Below, in pieces: positions 42,574 to 51,997 of a stretch of 64,000 nucleotides of DNA. The DNA lies in contig JAZODR010000046.1 in the NCBI GenBank assembly GCA_045597125.1, positions 1 through 64,000 on the forward strand, in the 5' to 3' direction. This DNA comes from RGIG5579 sp045597125. Its GTDB lineage: Bacteria > Bacillota > Clostridia > Oscillospirales > SIG627. The notes under the pieces were generated by a model. The model did no database searches and had not been told where the DNA came from. It was given only the letters and a program-made list of their open reading frames with translations. Each line of letters starts with the position of its first letter. The stretch's first letter is position 1. A program made the position numbers and the translations under genes.

Positions 42574-44727
42574 TTATTCCTTAATTCCTTTCATTGTCAG
42601 GCTGATTTTTTTCCGTTTTAAATCTACACCCAGTACTGCTACCTTTACTGCATCTCCCACGCTGACAACCTGAGAGGGATGTTTGACAAAGCGGTCGGAA
42701 AGCTGGGAAATGTGTACCAGACCGTCCTGATGAACGCCGATGTCCACAAAGGCGCCGAAGTCGCATACATTGCGAACCACGCCTTGGTAAACCTGACCTT
42801 CTTTTAAGTCTTCCATTCCCAAAACGTCATCACGGAGAATGGGCTGAGCAAAGTCATCGCGCATATCTCTGCCCGGCTTTTCCAGCTCGCGAATGATATC
42901 ATCTAAAGTGATTTTGCCGATGCCAAGCTCTGTGGATAGGTTATCTCTTCCCACACGGTCACATTTTTCACTCAATCCCGCAAAGCCGTCCACGGTCAAG
43001 TTTTTGGGATCGTATCCGAATTTTTTCAGGAGTGCTTTGGCGGCATCGTAGCTTTCGGGATGGACACCGGTGTTGTCTAAAGGCTCTTTTCCACCGGGAA
43101 CGCGTAGGAAGCCGGCGCACTGTTCAAAGGCTTTCGCGCCGATTTTCGGAACCTTTTTCACCTGACTGCGGCTCTCAAAGGCTCCATTTTCTTCGCGGTA
43201 AGCTACAATGTTCTTTGCAGCGGCTTTCCCGATGCCCGCTACGTAGGACAGGAGCATATAAGAGGCGGTATTCAGATCTACGCCCACACGGTTTACACAG
43301 TTTTCAACGACACCGCCCAGCGCCTCGGAAAGACGGGCGGGCTTCAAGTCATGTTGATATTGACCTACACCGATGCTTCTGGGTTCGATCTTTACAAGCT
43401 CTGCCAATGGATCCTGTAATCTTCTTGCAATGGAAACGGCGGAGCGAAGGGTTACGTCAAAATCGGGAAATTCCTCTGCCCCCAAGGGGGAAGCGGAGTA
43501 AACCGAAGCGCCTGATTCGGAGACCATGGTGTATTTCACGGGAAGGCTATTGCGCTTGATGACGCCCGCAATGAAGATTTCGCTTTCTTTGGAGGCGGTG
43601 CCGTTGCCAATGGCTACGGTATCAACGCCCCATTTGCGAATGAGTGTTAATACCTTTTTCTCCGCTTCCTCGGTTTTTTCCAAAGGCTTTGTGGGATAGA
43701 TTACGCCTGTATCCAGTACTCTGCCCGTGGGGTCTATTACTGCCAGTTTGCAACCCGTACGGTAGCCCGGGTCATAGCCCAGAACAGTCTTTCCTTTAAT
43801 GGGGGGGCAGAGAAGGAGATTTTTCAGATTTTCGGAAAAGAGAACCAACGCTTTTTCACCTGCATCGTCGGTAAGAGAGGTACGAATCTCGCGTTCCAAA
43901 GAGGGGAAAATGAGTCTGCGGTAGCTATCCTCAATGGCTTTTTCCATCAAGGCGGAATAGGTAGAAACAGGGTTTACCAGACGGTTTTGTAAGAAAGAAA
44001 GGGGAACATAGTCTCCCATTTCTAAACTGACCTTTAAGACCTCTTCTTTTTCACCGCGGTTTGCGGCAAGAATGCGGTGGGAGGGAATGGCGTGGATTTC
44101 TTGAGAAAAGTTTTCATACATGGCGTAAACGCCAATTTCCGCGCCCTCAATGGCATTTGTGACGAATTTTCCTTCCTTTACCATCATACGGCGAAGCTCT
44201 CCGCGAAACTCTGCGTTGTCGGAAATGTCCTCCGCGATGATGTCCAGCGCACCTGTGATGGCATCCTCTACGGTAAGAACGCCTTTTTCTTCATTAATAT
44301 ATGATTGTGCAATCAGTTCTGCTTTTTCACCCTTGCCCTGATCGAAAATAATCTGAGCCAGAGGCTCCAGCCCTTTTTCTCTTGCCACGGAAGCGCGAGT
44401 CTTGCGCTTGGGGCGGAAGGGACGGTAAATATCCTCGATTTCTGCCAGAATGGTGGCTTTTTCTAGAGCAAGCGCAATTTCGTCCGTCATTTTGCCCTGT
44501 TCTTCAATGGCGCTTTTTACCTCTTCGCGGCGCTTTTCCAAACCGCGCAGGTATTCCAGTCGGTCTGCAAAGGTGCGCAGGGTCACATCGTCCATAGCCC
44601 CTGTTTTTTCTTTGCGGTAACGGGCGATAAAGGGAATGGTATTTCCGCCGTCTAAAAGTTCAATGACGGCAAGGCAACGCTCTTCGGATATTTTCAGTTC
44701 TTGACACAGGGTAGAGATGATATTCAT
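42574..44727 (-). CDS. tex: Tex-family RNA-binding transcription accessory protein
   Basis: A 717-residue protein with the full Tex order: N-terminal helical region with GNTIPFIARYRKEKTGAMDD (about 28-47), YqgF/RNaseH-like domain with VLGYDPGYRTGCKLAVID (about 318-335), helix-hairpin-helix block (NTASYMLLSYVAGIGKAAAK), and C-terminal S1 domain (GQVYQGVVRNVCDFGAFVDIG ... VHISQLSDRFV). It binds nucleic acids and associates with transcription complexes. Monocistronic start upstream; the AI-2E-type permease follows without a gap. Confidence 0.95.
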   Translation of the reverse strand: MNIISTLCQELKISEERCLAVIELLDGGNTIPFIARYRKEKTGAMDDVTLRTFADRLEYLRGLEKRREEVKSAIEEQGKMTDEIALALEKATILAEIEDIYRPFRPKRKTRASVAREKGLEPLAQIIFDQGKGEKAELIAQSYINEEKGVLTVEDAITGALDIIAEDISDNAEFRGELRRMMVKEGKFVTNAIEGAEIGVYAMYENFSQEIHAIPSHRILAANRGEKEEVLKVSLEMGDYVPLSFLQNRLVNPVSTYSALMEKAIEDSYRRLIFPSLEREIRTSLTDDAGEKALVLFSENLKNLLLCPPIKGKTVLGYDPGYRTGCKLAVIDPTGRVLDTGVIYPTKPLEKTEEAEKKVLTLIRKWGVDTVAIGNGTASKESEIFIAGVIKRNSLPVKYTMVSESGASVYSASPLGAEEFPDFDVTLRSAVSIARRLQDPLAELVKIEPRSIGVGQYQHDLKPARLSEALGGVVENCVNRVGVDLNTASYMLLSYVAGIGKAAAKNIVAYREENGAFESRSQVKKVPKIGAKAFEQCAGFLRVPGGKEPLDNTGVHPESYDAAKALLKKFGYDPKNLTVDGFAGLSEKCDRVGRDNLSTELGIGKITLDDIIRELEKPGRDMRDDFAQPILRDDVLGMEDLKEGQVYQGVVRNVCDFGAFVDIGVHQDGLVHISQLSDRFVKHPSQVVSVGDAVKVAVLGVDLKRKKISLTMKGIKE

Positions 44728-44853
44728 AAGGGGTCCTTTCCTGATACAATGCTTTGATTATTTTCATTTTACTCTAACTCAAAAGATTTTTCAAGTTGTT
44801 TTTTCGCGAAACTTTTGCTGCTTTGTATTTTTTCAAAAAAATCTAAAAAACTC

Positions 44854-44915
44854 TTGACAAAAGCGTTTCTTGGTGCTATGATATCTTTATCACTTTAGCA
44901 GAGTAAATCGCTAAA
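44854..44915 (+). promoter_or_regulatory. Promoter of the amino acid ABC operon with downstream inverted repeat
   Basis: TTGACA (44854-44859) and TATGAT (44877-44882), 17-base spacing. Just past the start point lies TTTAGC (44894-44899), ten bases, GCTAAA (44910-44915), a possible repressor site. The rest of 44728-44942 has no coding sequence. Confidence 0.75.
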
Positions 44916-44942
44916 ACAAAAAAGAGAAAAGAGGAAATTACA

Positions 44943-45785
44943 ATGAAAAAGTTTTTGGCATTGATTCTTGCAGCTTTGATGCTGGTATCGTTTGCAGCTT
45001 GTACTGCAGAGCCTGTTGAGACTGCTACCGCAGATGAAACTGCAACCGAAGCAGAAGTTAAAGAGGAAAAGTCGGTTGTAGTAGGCTACACCATTTACGA
45101 GCCGATGAACTATGAAGAGAACGGCGAACTGGTTGGTTTTGATACCGACCTTGCAAAGGCTGTATTCAACAAGCTTGGCTACAAGGTGCTTTTCAAGGAA
45201 ATCGACTGGGAACAGAAGTACAGCGAACTGAATTCCGGTACCATCGGATGTATCTGGAACGGCTTTACTGCCAATACCTCCGATGATGATGGTGTTGCGA
45301 GAGCAGATAAGGTTGATTTTTCCTATAACTACATGGGCAACAAGCAGGTAATCGTAGCAAAGGCTGATTTTGCAAAGGAAATTAAGGATACCAAGAGCTT
45401 TGCCGGTAAGGTTGGCGCAGTTGAAAACGGTTCTGCAGGTGCAACCTTCCTCACGGAAAAACTGGAAGGCGCGATTAAGAAGGGCGTTGTTTCTCAGCTG
45501 GATGCGATGAAGGAACTGAGTATGGGCGCAGTAGATTTCGTTGTACTGGACGAGCAGCTTGCTAAGGCTTACGTTGGCAAGGGTGATTATGCAGGTCTTG
45601 AGATTGCTGAAAAGGTAGAAAGCGATGCAGAGTATTATGCAATCGGCTTTAAGAAGGGCTCTGATTTGACTGCAAAGGTAAACGGCGCTTTGGAAGAGCT
45701 TGCTGCTGAAGGCACCATTGCAAAGCTTGCAAAGAAGTATGGTGTTGAAAATACTGCCATCACCGATTTTGCAGATCAGAAATAA
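44943..45785 (+). CDS. Amino acid ABC transporter, substrate-binding lipoprotein
   Basis: A 280-residue lipoprotein: signal peptide, lipobox SFAAC (Cys at 20), acidic linker, then an SBP_bac_3 domain with VVGYTIYEPMNYEENGELVGFDTDL-type opening (residues about 46-70), CIWNGFTANTSDD (ligand pocket), VGAVENGSAGATFL and DFVVLDEQLAKAYV. It captures a polar amino acid outside the membrane. First gene of a three-gene transporter operon with permease and ATPase; separated from the permease by a hairpin that may keep its level higher. Confidence 0.92.
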   Translation: MKKFLALILAALMLVSFAACTAEPVETATADETATEAEVKEEKSVVVGYTIYEPMNYEENGELVGFDTDLAKAVFNKLGYKVLFKEIDWEQKYSELNSGTIGCIWNGFTANTSDDDGVARADKVDFSYNYMGNKQVIVAKADFAKEIKDTKSFAGKVGAVENGSAGATFLTEKLEGAIKKGVVSQLDAMKELSMGAVDFVVLDEQLAKAYVGKGDYAGLEIAEKVESDAEYYAIGFKKGSDLTAKVNGALEELAAEGTIAKLAKKYGVENTAITDFADQK

Positions 45786-45804
45786 GAAATCGAGTAATCA
45801 ATGA

Positions 45805-45840
45805 GAAAACTTGCAAGGCGCGTATTGCCTTGCAGTTTTC
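45805..45840 (+). terminator. Intercistronic attenuator hairpin
   Basis: GAAAACTTGCAAGGC (45805-45819) pairs with 45827-45840 with one bulged base. It lies between the binding protein and permease genes, and only TTTTC lies in the right arm, so it is either a partial terminator or an RNA-stabilising structure that raises binding protein over permease. Confidence 0.65.
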
Positions 45841-45862
45841 TGCGTTATAGAAAAGGAAAAAA

Positions 45863-46579
45863 ATGAACTTTTTGACAATTACGCAGGATCTTTTGCAGGG
45901 CTTTGGCATTACTTGTTTGCTGTTTGCTCTGACATTGATTCTTGCGATTCCCTTGGGACTTGTATTTTCCTTTTGCTCAATGAGCAAATTGAAGGTCGTT
46001 CAGGTTCCTGCAAAGATATTTATCTGGATTATCCGCGGAATTCCGTTGATGTTGTTTATTTTTGTAATTTATTACTTGCCCAGCCTTTTGTCCGACGGAA
46101 ATGCTTCTGTAAACATTTTCAATACCATTGATGTAAAAATGACCATTGCCGCAGGAAGCAGTGAACTCTTGTGGTACGGCAGATTTTTGGCGGTTCTGAT
46201 TGCTTTTGTGATCAATTACGCTTGTTATTTTTCCGAAATTTTTCGCGGTGGTATTGAAAGTGTATCCCAAGGTCAGTATGAAGCAGGCTACGTTTTGGGT
46301 ATGAGTAAGGGGCAGATTTTTTTCAAGGTGGTCCTCAAGCAGGTGGTGAAGCGCATTGTTCCCGCTCTTTCCAACGAAATAATTACCCTTGTTAAGGATA
46401 CAGCTCTTGCAAATGCCATTGCAATCCCTGAACTGATTAAATGTGCTAAGGATATGGCCTCTACCCAAGCTTTGATCTGGCCGCTCTTTTACACGGCGGT
46501 ATTTTATCTGATTTTCGTGGGTGTGGTAACCGTGCTTCTGGGACGCGTGGAGAAGAAGCTCTCCTATTTCAAGGCATAA
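45863..46579 (+). CDS. Amino acid ABC transporter permease
   Basis: A 238-residue HisM/GlnP-type permease: LLQGFGITCLLFALTLILAIPLG at the N-terminus, IRGIPLMLFIFVIYY, and the EAA loop (EAGYVLGMSKGQIFFKVVLKQ, about 140-160) that docks to the ATPase, followed by ALSNEIITLVKDTALA. About five helices. AAAGGAAAAAA precedes the ATG. Second gene of the operon. Confidence 0.93.
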   Translation: MNFLTITQDLLQGFGITCLLFALTLILAIPLGLVFSFCSMSKLKVVQVPAKIFIWIIRGIPLMLFIFVIYYLPSLLSDGNASVNIFNTIDVKMTIAAGSSELLWYGRFLAVLIAFVINYACYFSEIFRGGIESVSQGQYEAGYVLGMSKGQIFFKVVLKQVVKRIVPALSNEIITLVKDTALANAIAIPELIKCAKDMASTQALIWPLFYTAVFYLIFVGVVTVLLGRVEKKLSYFKA

Positions 46580-46592
46580 AGGAGGGGGAAAG

Positions 46593-47366
46593 ATGGCATA
46601 TTTTGAGGTAAAAAACATTTCCAAGAAATTCGGGAAAACCGAGGTTTTGAAAAGCATTGACTTTTCCATGGAGAAGGGGCAGGTGGTTTCCATCATCGGA
46701 TCTTCCGGCAGTGGAAAGACTACCCTTCTGCGTTGTATCAATTTTCTTTGCGAGCCGGATCATGGTGAATTTTTCCTGGAGGGCGAAAGCTTTTTTAAGG
46801 CGGGTGAAGCGCTGAGCGATGCTCAGCTTCGGGAAAAGAGAATGAATTTCGGTATGGTATTCCAGCAGTTCAATCTTTTTCCTCAGTACAGTGTGAAGGA
46901 TAATTTGTGTTTGGCGCCCAAGCTTCTTGCTAAGGAAAGGCCAGATTATAAGAAAAACAAAAAAGACATTTTTCGGGAGATTGAGGAGCATGCCGATCAG
47001 CTTTTGGAGCAGGTGGGGCTGACGGAGAAGGCGGAAAACTTCCCTTGTGAGCTTTCAGGCGGACAGCAACAGAGAGTTGCCATTGCTCGTGCTTTGATGC
47101 TTTCTCCCAAGATTCTTTGCTTTGATGAGCCTACCAGTGCCCTTGACCCGGAACTGACGGGCGAGGTGCTGAAGGTTCTTCGAGAACTGGCGGAGAAAAA
47201 TATCACTATGATTATTGTCACTCACGAAATGAATTTTGCCCGTGAGATTAGCGATCAGGTAGTCTTTATGGCAGATGGGGTCATTGCGGAGGAGGGTTGT
47301 CCCGAGGAATTGTTCCTCAATCCAAAATCCCCCAGACTTCGCGCGTTTTTGGCAAAAACCGAATAA
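46593..47366 (+). CDS. Amino acid ABC transporter ATPase
   Basis: A 257-residue GlnQ/HisP-type ATPase: Walker A GSSGSGKTT (about 36-44), Q-loop VFQQFNLFPQYSV, signature LSGGQQQRVAIARAL, Walker B ILCFDEPTSALDPE, and switch His in IIVTHEM. It drives import by the preceding permease. GGAGGGGGA precedes the ATG. Last gene of the operon; a terminator follows. Confidence 0.96.
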   Translation: MAYFEVKNISKKFGKTEVLKSIDFSMEKGQVVSIIGSSGSGKTTLLRCINFLCEPDHGEFFLEGESFFKAGEALSDAQLREKRMNFGMVFQQFNLFPQYSVKDNLCLAPKLLAKERPDYKKNKKDIFREIEEHADQLLEQVGLTEKAENFPCELSGGQQQRVAIARALMLSPKILCFDEPTSALDPELTGEVLKVLRELAEKNITMIIVTHEMNFAREISDQVVFMADGVIAEEGCPEELFLNPKSPRLRAFLAKTE

Positions 47367-47398
47367 AAAAGAAGGAAGCAATCGCTTCCTTCTTTTTT
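47365..47398. terminator. Bidirectional rho-independent terminator
   Basis: AAAAAAGAAGGAAGC (47365-47379) pairs with 47384-47398 around AATC. It separates the ATPase gene from the convergent OadG-like gene, whose stop codon is in the right arm. Confidence 0.9.
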
Positions 47399-47573
47399 AT
47401 TTGTTTTTCGTAAAGAGGGCTTTTACACCTTTTGTAAAATAGCCGTCGTCCTTGCCAAGTTTTGTAAGGAGAGCAACGGTCAGAATGATGATGCCGATTA
47501 CTACGAAAATACCTAGCATTCCCGCTACCATAATGGGAAGGCCTTGGGAAATTACGTTATTCAAATTTGTCAT
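47397..47573 (-). CDS. OadG-like small subunit of a Na+-pumping decarboxylase
   Basis: A 58-residue protein (ATG at 47573-47571, stop 47399-47397) with one helix carrying GLPIMVAGMLGIFVVIGII, then LTKLGKDDGYFTKGV and a basic tail. The G-M-x-G-I/V-F-x-V pattern is that of sodium-pump decarboxylase gamma subunits (PF04277). It lies 15 bases downstream of the beta-subunit gene with AGGAG upstream, matching the usual beta-gamma adjacency. The gamma subunit anchors the carboxyltransferase on the membrane. It is short, so the assignment rests on pattern plus neighbour. Confidence 0.75.
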   Translation of the reverse strand: MTNLNNVISQGLPIMVAGMLGIFVVIGIIILTVALLTKLGKDDGYFTKGVKALFTKNK

Positions 47574-47588
47574 TTTTTCCTCCTATTC

Positions 47589-48740
47589 TCAGCCCTGTAC
47601 CATTGCCAGAATAATACCGCCTGCGATAACGGATGCAACTTGGCCGGATACGTTAACGCCGATAGAGTGCATTAAAAGGAAATTCTGAGGATCTTCAGCA
47701 AGACCCATCTTATGAACCACACGGCCGGACATTGGGAATGCAGAGATTCCCGCGGCGCCGATCATAGGATTAATCTTCTTGTCTTGAGGCAGAAAGAGGT
47801 TCATAAATTTTGCAAGCATTACGCCGCCTACGGTATCGAATACGAAGGCTGCAAGACCAAGACCGAGAATCAGAATGGTTTCCCAAGTCAGAAATTTATC
47901 TGCGGTCATTTGAGAAGCAACGGAAATGCCCAAAAGAATGGTAATCAGATTTGCCAGAACGTTCTGGGCGGTATTGGACAGATTGTCCAGTACGCCACAT
48001 TCGCGGAGCAGGTTGCCGAACATTAAAAAGCCTACCAAAGCAACGGAGCCGGGAGCAAACAGACCTACGATAATGGTTACCACGATGGGGAAGAGAATCT
48101 TGGTCAGTTTGGAAACGGGCTTTCCGTTTGCATTGTTCATACGGATCAAACGCTCTTTTTTGGTAGTGCAGAGCTTAATGATGGGAGGCTGTACTACGGG
48201 AACCAGTGCCATATAGGAGTAAGCGGCTACCATAATTGCGCCCATATACTTGGAGCCCAGCGTCTGTGCTACGACAATGGAGGTAGGGCCGTCTGCCGCG
48301 CCGATGATGGCGGCGGAAGCGGCGTCGTTTAGATCAAAGCCAACTAAAAGTCCCAGACACAGGGTAAAGAAGATACCGAATTGGGCGGCGGCGCCGAAAA
48401 TCATCAATTTGGGATTGGAAAGTACGGGACCGAAGTCGATCATAGCGCCGATACCGATAAAGAGGAGCAAGGGAAAAAGCTCAAAACTTTCGTGGGTCAT
48501 ACCCATATTGAACAGATGATTTAATACACCGTTGATGCCTTCGCCCGCTTCCTCGGGATTGATGGGAAGATTTACCAAAATGGCGCCCAAACCCATCGGG
48601 AGCAGCAGCGTAGGTTCCATCTCTTTTTTGATGGCAAGGAAGATCAGAAGACCTCCGATTGCCCACATTGCTATTTGATTCCACTCCAGATACTGAAAAT
48701 TCTCAAAGAGCTTTAGGAATTGATTTAAAATTTCCATCAT
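47589..48740 (-). CDS. Na+-translocating decarboxylase beta subunit
   Basis: A 383-residue protein with about ten helices. Diagnostic segments: FPLLLFIGIGAMIDFGPVLSNP, SAAIIGAADGPTSIVVAQTLGS (Asp of the Na+ site), and GISAFPMSGRVVHKMG near the C-terminus, all typical of OadB/GcdB/MmdB. It couples decarboxylation of a carboxybiotin to Na+ export. ATG 48740 is used with AAAAGGA upstream; the longer frame to 48803 has no ribosome site. The carboxyltransferase (alpha) and biotin subunits are not in this window, so the acid substrate is unknown. Downstream of ileS. Confidence 0.93.
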   Translation of the reverse strand: MMEILNQFLKLFENFQYLEWNQIAMWAIGGLLIFLAIKKEMEPTLLLPMGLGAILVNLPINPEEAGEGINGVLNHLFNMGMTHESFELFPLLLFIGIGAMIDFGPVLSNPKLMIFGAAAQFGIFFTLCLGLLVGFDLNDAASAAIIGAADGPTSIVVAQTLGSKYMGAIMVAAYSYMALVPVVQPPIIKLCTTKKERLIRMNNANGKPVSKLTKILFPIVVTIIVGLFAPGSVALVGFLMFGNLLRECGVLDNLSNTAQNVLANLITILLGISVASQMTADKFLTWETILILGLGLAAFVFDTVGGVMLAKFMNLFLPQDKKINPMIGAAGISAFPMSGRVVHKMGLAEDPQNFLLMHSIGVNVSGQVASVIAGGIILAMVQG

Positions 48741-48751
48741 TTTTTCCTTTT

Positions 48752-51700
48752 CTATTTTATAACTTTTACGGAAATGGTGACTTTTTCTCCGTTGATATCC
48801 CATTCCTTGGCATTTTCGGAAAGGGAGGAGGAAAGGGAATTTGCTAAGGTATCACCGCAAATCTCGTCACGGTTTGCTTGGGCAAGGGCAAAAAGCTTGT
48901 CGTTGCCAAAAATGCCGATTTCTATGCGGTCGGTTACGTTGAAGTCTGCATCCTTACGCATAGTCTGTACCTTGGAGATGATCTCGCGCACAAAGCCTTC
49001 GGTGATCAGTTCCTCGGTCAGATTGATATCCAGTACCACGGTAAGGTCTCCATCGTTTACGGCAAAATAGCCTTCTTTTTGCTCGTTTTGAATGATTAGA
49101 TCTTCGCGCTCCAGAACTACTCTGCCGGAGGGAAGCTCCAGCGCCAGAGAGCCGTCTGCATTCAGTTCTGCCATTGCTTTGGCTCCGTCCAGCTGAGGCA
49201 GGGCGGTGCGAAGCTCGCCCAATTGTTTGCCGAATTTGGGACCGCAGGTCTTCAGCTGTGGTTTAAAGGAGTAGGAAAGAAATTCATCTACATTCTCGGA
49301 GAATACGATTTCTTTCACATTCAGCTCTTCACAGATAATCTGGCAACATTCCTCGGAAAGGGCATTTTCTGCCTTGACAATCATTTTTGCAAGAGGTTGA
49401 CGGTTCTTTCTACCGCTACCTGCACGGGCGGCACGGCCTGCTACAACAATTTTCAGAACCTCTTCCATCTGCATTTCCAGTCGGGTATTGATCCAAGCTT
49501 CATTTACTTCGGGAAAGCTTGTGAGATGAACGGATTCAGGGGCGCTCTGATCTACGGAGCAGACCAGATTTCTGTAAATGTCTTCCGCCATAAAGGGAAT
49601 CATGGGGGCGGCGGCCTTTGCCACAGTGACAAGGGCGGTGTACAGGGTCATATACGCATTGATTTTATCCTGGGGCATTCCGCTGACCCAGTATCTTTCT
49701 CTGCCGCGGCGCACGTACCAGTTGGACAGGTCGTCCACAAATTTTTGCAGAACTCTGCAAGCTTCGGGAATGCGATAGTTCTCCAAATTTTCATCTACCG
49801 CTTTTACGGTGGAGGCAAGACCGGAGAGCAGCCACTTATCCATTACGGAAAGGTTTTCATAATCCAAGGTGTACTCGGCGGGATTAAAGCTATCAATATT
49901 GGCATAAAGCACGTAGAACGCATAAGTATTCCACAGCGTACCCATAAACTTCCTCTGACCTTCTACTACGGCTTTTCCGTGGAAGCGGTTGGGGAGCCAA
50001 GGCGCGGAGTTGGTGTAGAAATACCAGCGAATGGCATCGGCACCGTAGGTTTCCAAAGCATCGAAGGGGTCAACTGCGTTGCCCTTGGATTTACTCATCT
50101 TCTGCCCGTTTTCATCTTGGACGTGGCCCAGAACGATAACGTTTTTGTAGGGCGCTTTGTCAAAGATGAGAGTGGAGATGGCAAGGAGGGAATAGAACCA
50201 ACCGCGGGTCTGATCCACTGCCTCGGAAATAAAGTCTGCAGGGAACTGAGCTTCAAACTTTTCTTTGTTTTCAAAGGGATAGTGATGCTGAGCGAAGGGC
50301 ATGGCGCCGGAGTCAAACCAGCAGTCGATGACCTCGGGAACGCGCTTCATTTCCTTGCCGCATTGGGGACAGGTAATGGTAACGGCGTCGATGTAAGGGC
50401 GGTGGAGCTCGATATCCTCGGGACAGTTGCGGCTCTTCTCCTTCAGTTCAGCAATGGAGCCGATGGAATGACGGTGACCGCATTCACATTCCCAAATGTT
50501 CAAAGGAGTGCCCCAGTAACGGTTACGGGAGATGCCCCAATCCTGTACGTTCTCCAGCCAGTCACCGAATCTTCCCTTGCCGATGGACTCGGGAATCCAA
50601 TTGATGGTGTTGTTGTTGCGGATGAGATTCTCGCGCACGTCGGTCATACGGATAAACCAAGACTCTCTTGCGTAGTAAATCAGGGGAGTATCGCATCTCC
50701 AGCAGAAGGGATAATCGTGCTCAAACTTGGGCGCATCAAAGAGCAGTCCACGGGAGGAGAGATCCTTAAGAACCTCGGGATCTGCGTCCTTGACGAACAT
50801 TCCCGCAAAGGGGGTGTTGTCGGTCAGGCAACCCTTAGCATCTACCAATTGAACGAAGGGCAAATCGTATTTTCTTCCAACCTTGGCATCGTCTTCACCA
50901 AAGGCGGGAGCGATATGTACGATACCCGTACCGTCGGTCATAGTAACGTAGGTGTCGCATACAATGTAATGACCTTTCTTGCCCTGCTTTTCCGCAAGCT
51001 CGCCTGCAATGGCAAAGAGAGGCTCATACGCCTTGCCTTCCAGCTCGGTACCTTTGTAGGTTTCCAAAACTTCAAAAGCGCTTCCGCTTTCTGACAAGGG
51101 AGAAAGCACGGTTTCTGCGAGCTTTGCGGCAAGATAATAGACTTTGCCGTCTACTGCCTTGACTTTCACATAGTCTTCCTCGGGATTGACACAGAGCGCA
51201 ACGTTGGAGGGGAGGGTCCATGGGGTGGTGGTCCAAGCAAGGAAGAAGGCATCTTCGCCAATCACCTTGAAGCGGACAACGGCACTCTTTTCCTTGACTG
51301 CCTTATAGCCCTGCGCTACCTCGTGAGAGGAGAGAGGGGTTCCGCAACGGGGGCAATAGGGAACGATTTTGAAGCCTTTGTAAAGAAGACCCTTTTCATA
51401 AATCTGCTTCAGAGCCCACCATTCGGATTCGATAAAGTTATTGTGATAGGTAACGTAAGGGTCGTCCATATCTGCCCAGAAGCCAACGGTGCCTGAGAAA
51501 TCCTCCCACATACCTTTGTACTTCCAAACGCTTTCCTTGCATTTTTGGATAAAGGGGTCCAGGCCGTATTCCTCAATCTGCTCCTTGCCGTCCAGACCCA
51601 GAAGTTTTTCCACTTCCAACTCTACGGGAAGACCGTGGGTGTCCCAGCCTGCTTTACGGGGAACCATACAGCCCTTCATCGTGCGGTAACGGGGAATCAT

Positions 51701-51901
51701 ATCTTTGATAACACGGGTCAAAACGTGGCCGATATGAGGTTTGCCGTTTGCCGTGGGAGGACCGTCGTAGAATACGTAAGGGGTACCCTCTCGGCGCTGT
51801 TCAATACTCTTTTCAAAAATTTTGTTTTCCTTCCAGAATTCGCCCACTTTTTTCTCGCGCTCGACGAAATTCATATCGGAATTTACTTTTTCGTAAATCA
51901 T
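48752..51901 (-). CDS. ileS: Isoleucyl-tRNA synthetase, type 2 (IleS2-like)
   Basis: A 1049-residue class I synthetase: GPPTANGKPHIGHVLTR (HIGH at about 57-60) followed by VIKDMIPRYRTMKG, editing domain (FFLAWTTTPWTLPSN), catalytic-tail KMSKSKGN (about 600), and a long C-terminal region. The HIGH-loop sequence and length fit the eukaryote-like IleS2 class, which tends to be naturally resistant to mupirocin. AGGAGG lies eight bases before the ATG. The leader (52003 to 51902) has a small hairpin but no T-box features. Upstream of the oadB-like gene by 11 bases, so they may be co-transcribed. Confidence 0.95.
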   Translation of the reverse strand: MIYEKVNSDMNFVEREKKVGEFWKENKIFEKSIEQRREGTPYVFYDGPPTANGKPHIGHVLTRVIKDMIPRYRTMKGCMVPRKAGWDTHGLPVELEVEKLLGLDGKEQIEEYGLDPFIQKCKESVWKYKGMWEDFSGTVGFWADMDDPYVTYHNNFIESEWWALKQIYEKGLLYKGFKIVPYCPRCGTPLSSHEVAQGYKAVKEKSAVVRFKVIGEDAFFLAWTTTPWTLPSNVALCVNPEEDYVKVKAVDGKVYYLAAKLAETVLSPLSESGSAFEVLETYKGTELEGKAYEPLFAIAGELAEKQGKKGHYIVCDTYVTMTDGTGIVHIAPAFGEDDAKVGRKYDLPFVQLVDAKGCLTDNTPFAGMFVKDADPEVLKDLSSRGLLFDAPKFEHDYPFCWRCDTPLIYYARESWFIRMTDVRENLIRNNNTINWIPESIGKGRFGDWLENVQDWGISRNRYWGTPLNIWECECGHRHSIGSIAELKEKSRNCPEDIELHRPYIDAVTITCPQCGKEMKRVPEVIDCWFDSGAMPFAQHHYPFENKEKFEAQFPADFISEAVDQTRGWFYSLLAISTLIFDKAPYKNVIVLGHVQDENGQKMSKSKGNAVDPFDALETYGADAIRWYFYTNSAPWLPNRFHGKAVVEGQRKFMGTLWNTYAFYVLYANIDSFNPAEYTLDYENLSVMDKWLLSGLASTVKAVDENLENYRIPEACRVLQKFVDDLSNWYVRRGRERYWVSGMPQDKINAYMTLYTALVTVAKAAAPMIPFMAEDIYRNLVCSVDQSAPESVHLTSFPEVNEAWINTRLEMQMEEVLKIVVAGRAARAGSGRKNRQPLAKMIVKAENALSEECCQIICEELNVKEIVFSENVDEFLSYSFKPQLKTCGPKFGKQLGELRTALPQLDGAKAMAELNADGSLALELPSGRVVLEREDLIIQNEQKEGYFAVNDGDLTVVLDINLTEELITEGFVREIISKVQTMRKDADFNVTDRIEIGIFGNDKLFALAQANRDEICGDTLANSLSSSLSENAKEWDINGEKVTISVKVIK

Positions 51902-51997
51902 GGAAAACCTCCTGTGTGATTCATGTGTCTTGCTTACAAAAACCGTCTTTCTCCCTAGAAAAAGACAGAATTTGTTTGTCCATACTTTTACCGATAT

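Noticed and set aside
49223..51094. 623-codon open frame on the + strand
   Set aside because: It lies wholly antisense to ileS, which has complete synthetase motifs; it has no ribosome site or family motifs and reflects the codon use of ileS.
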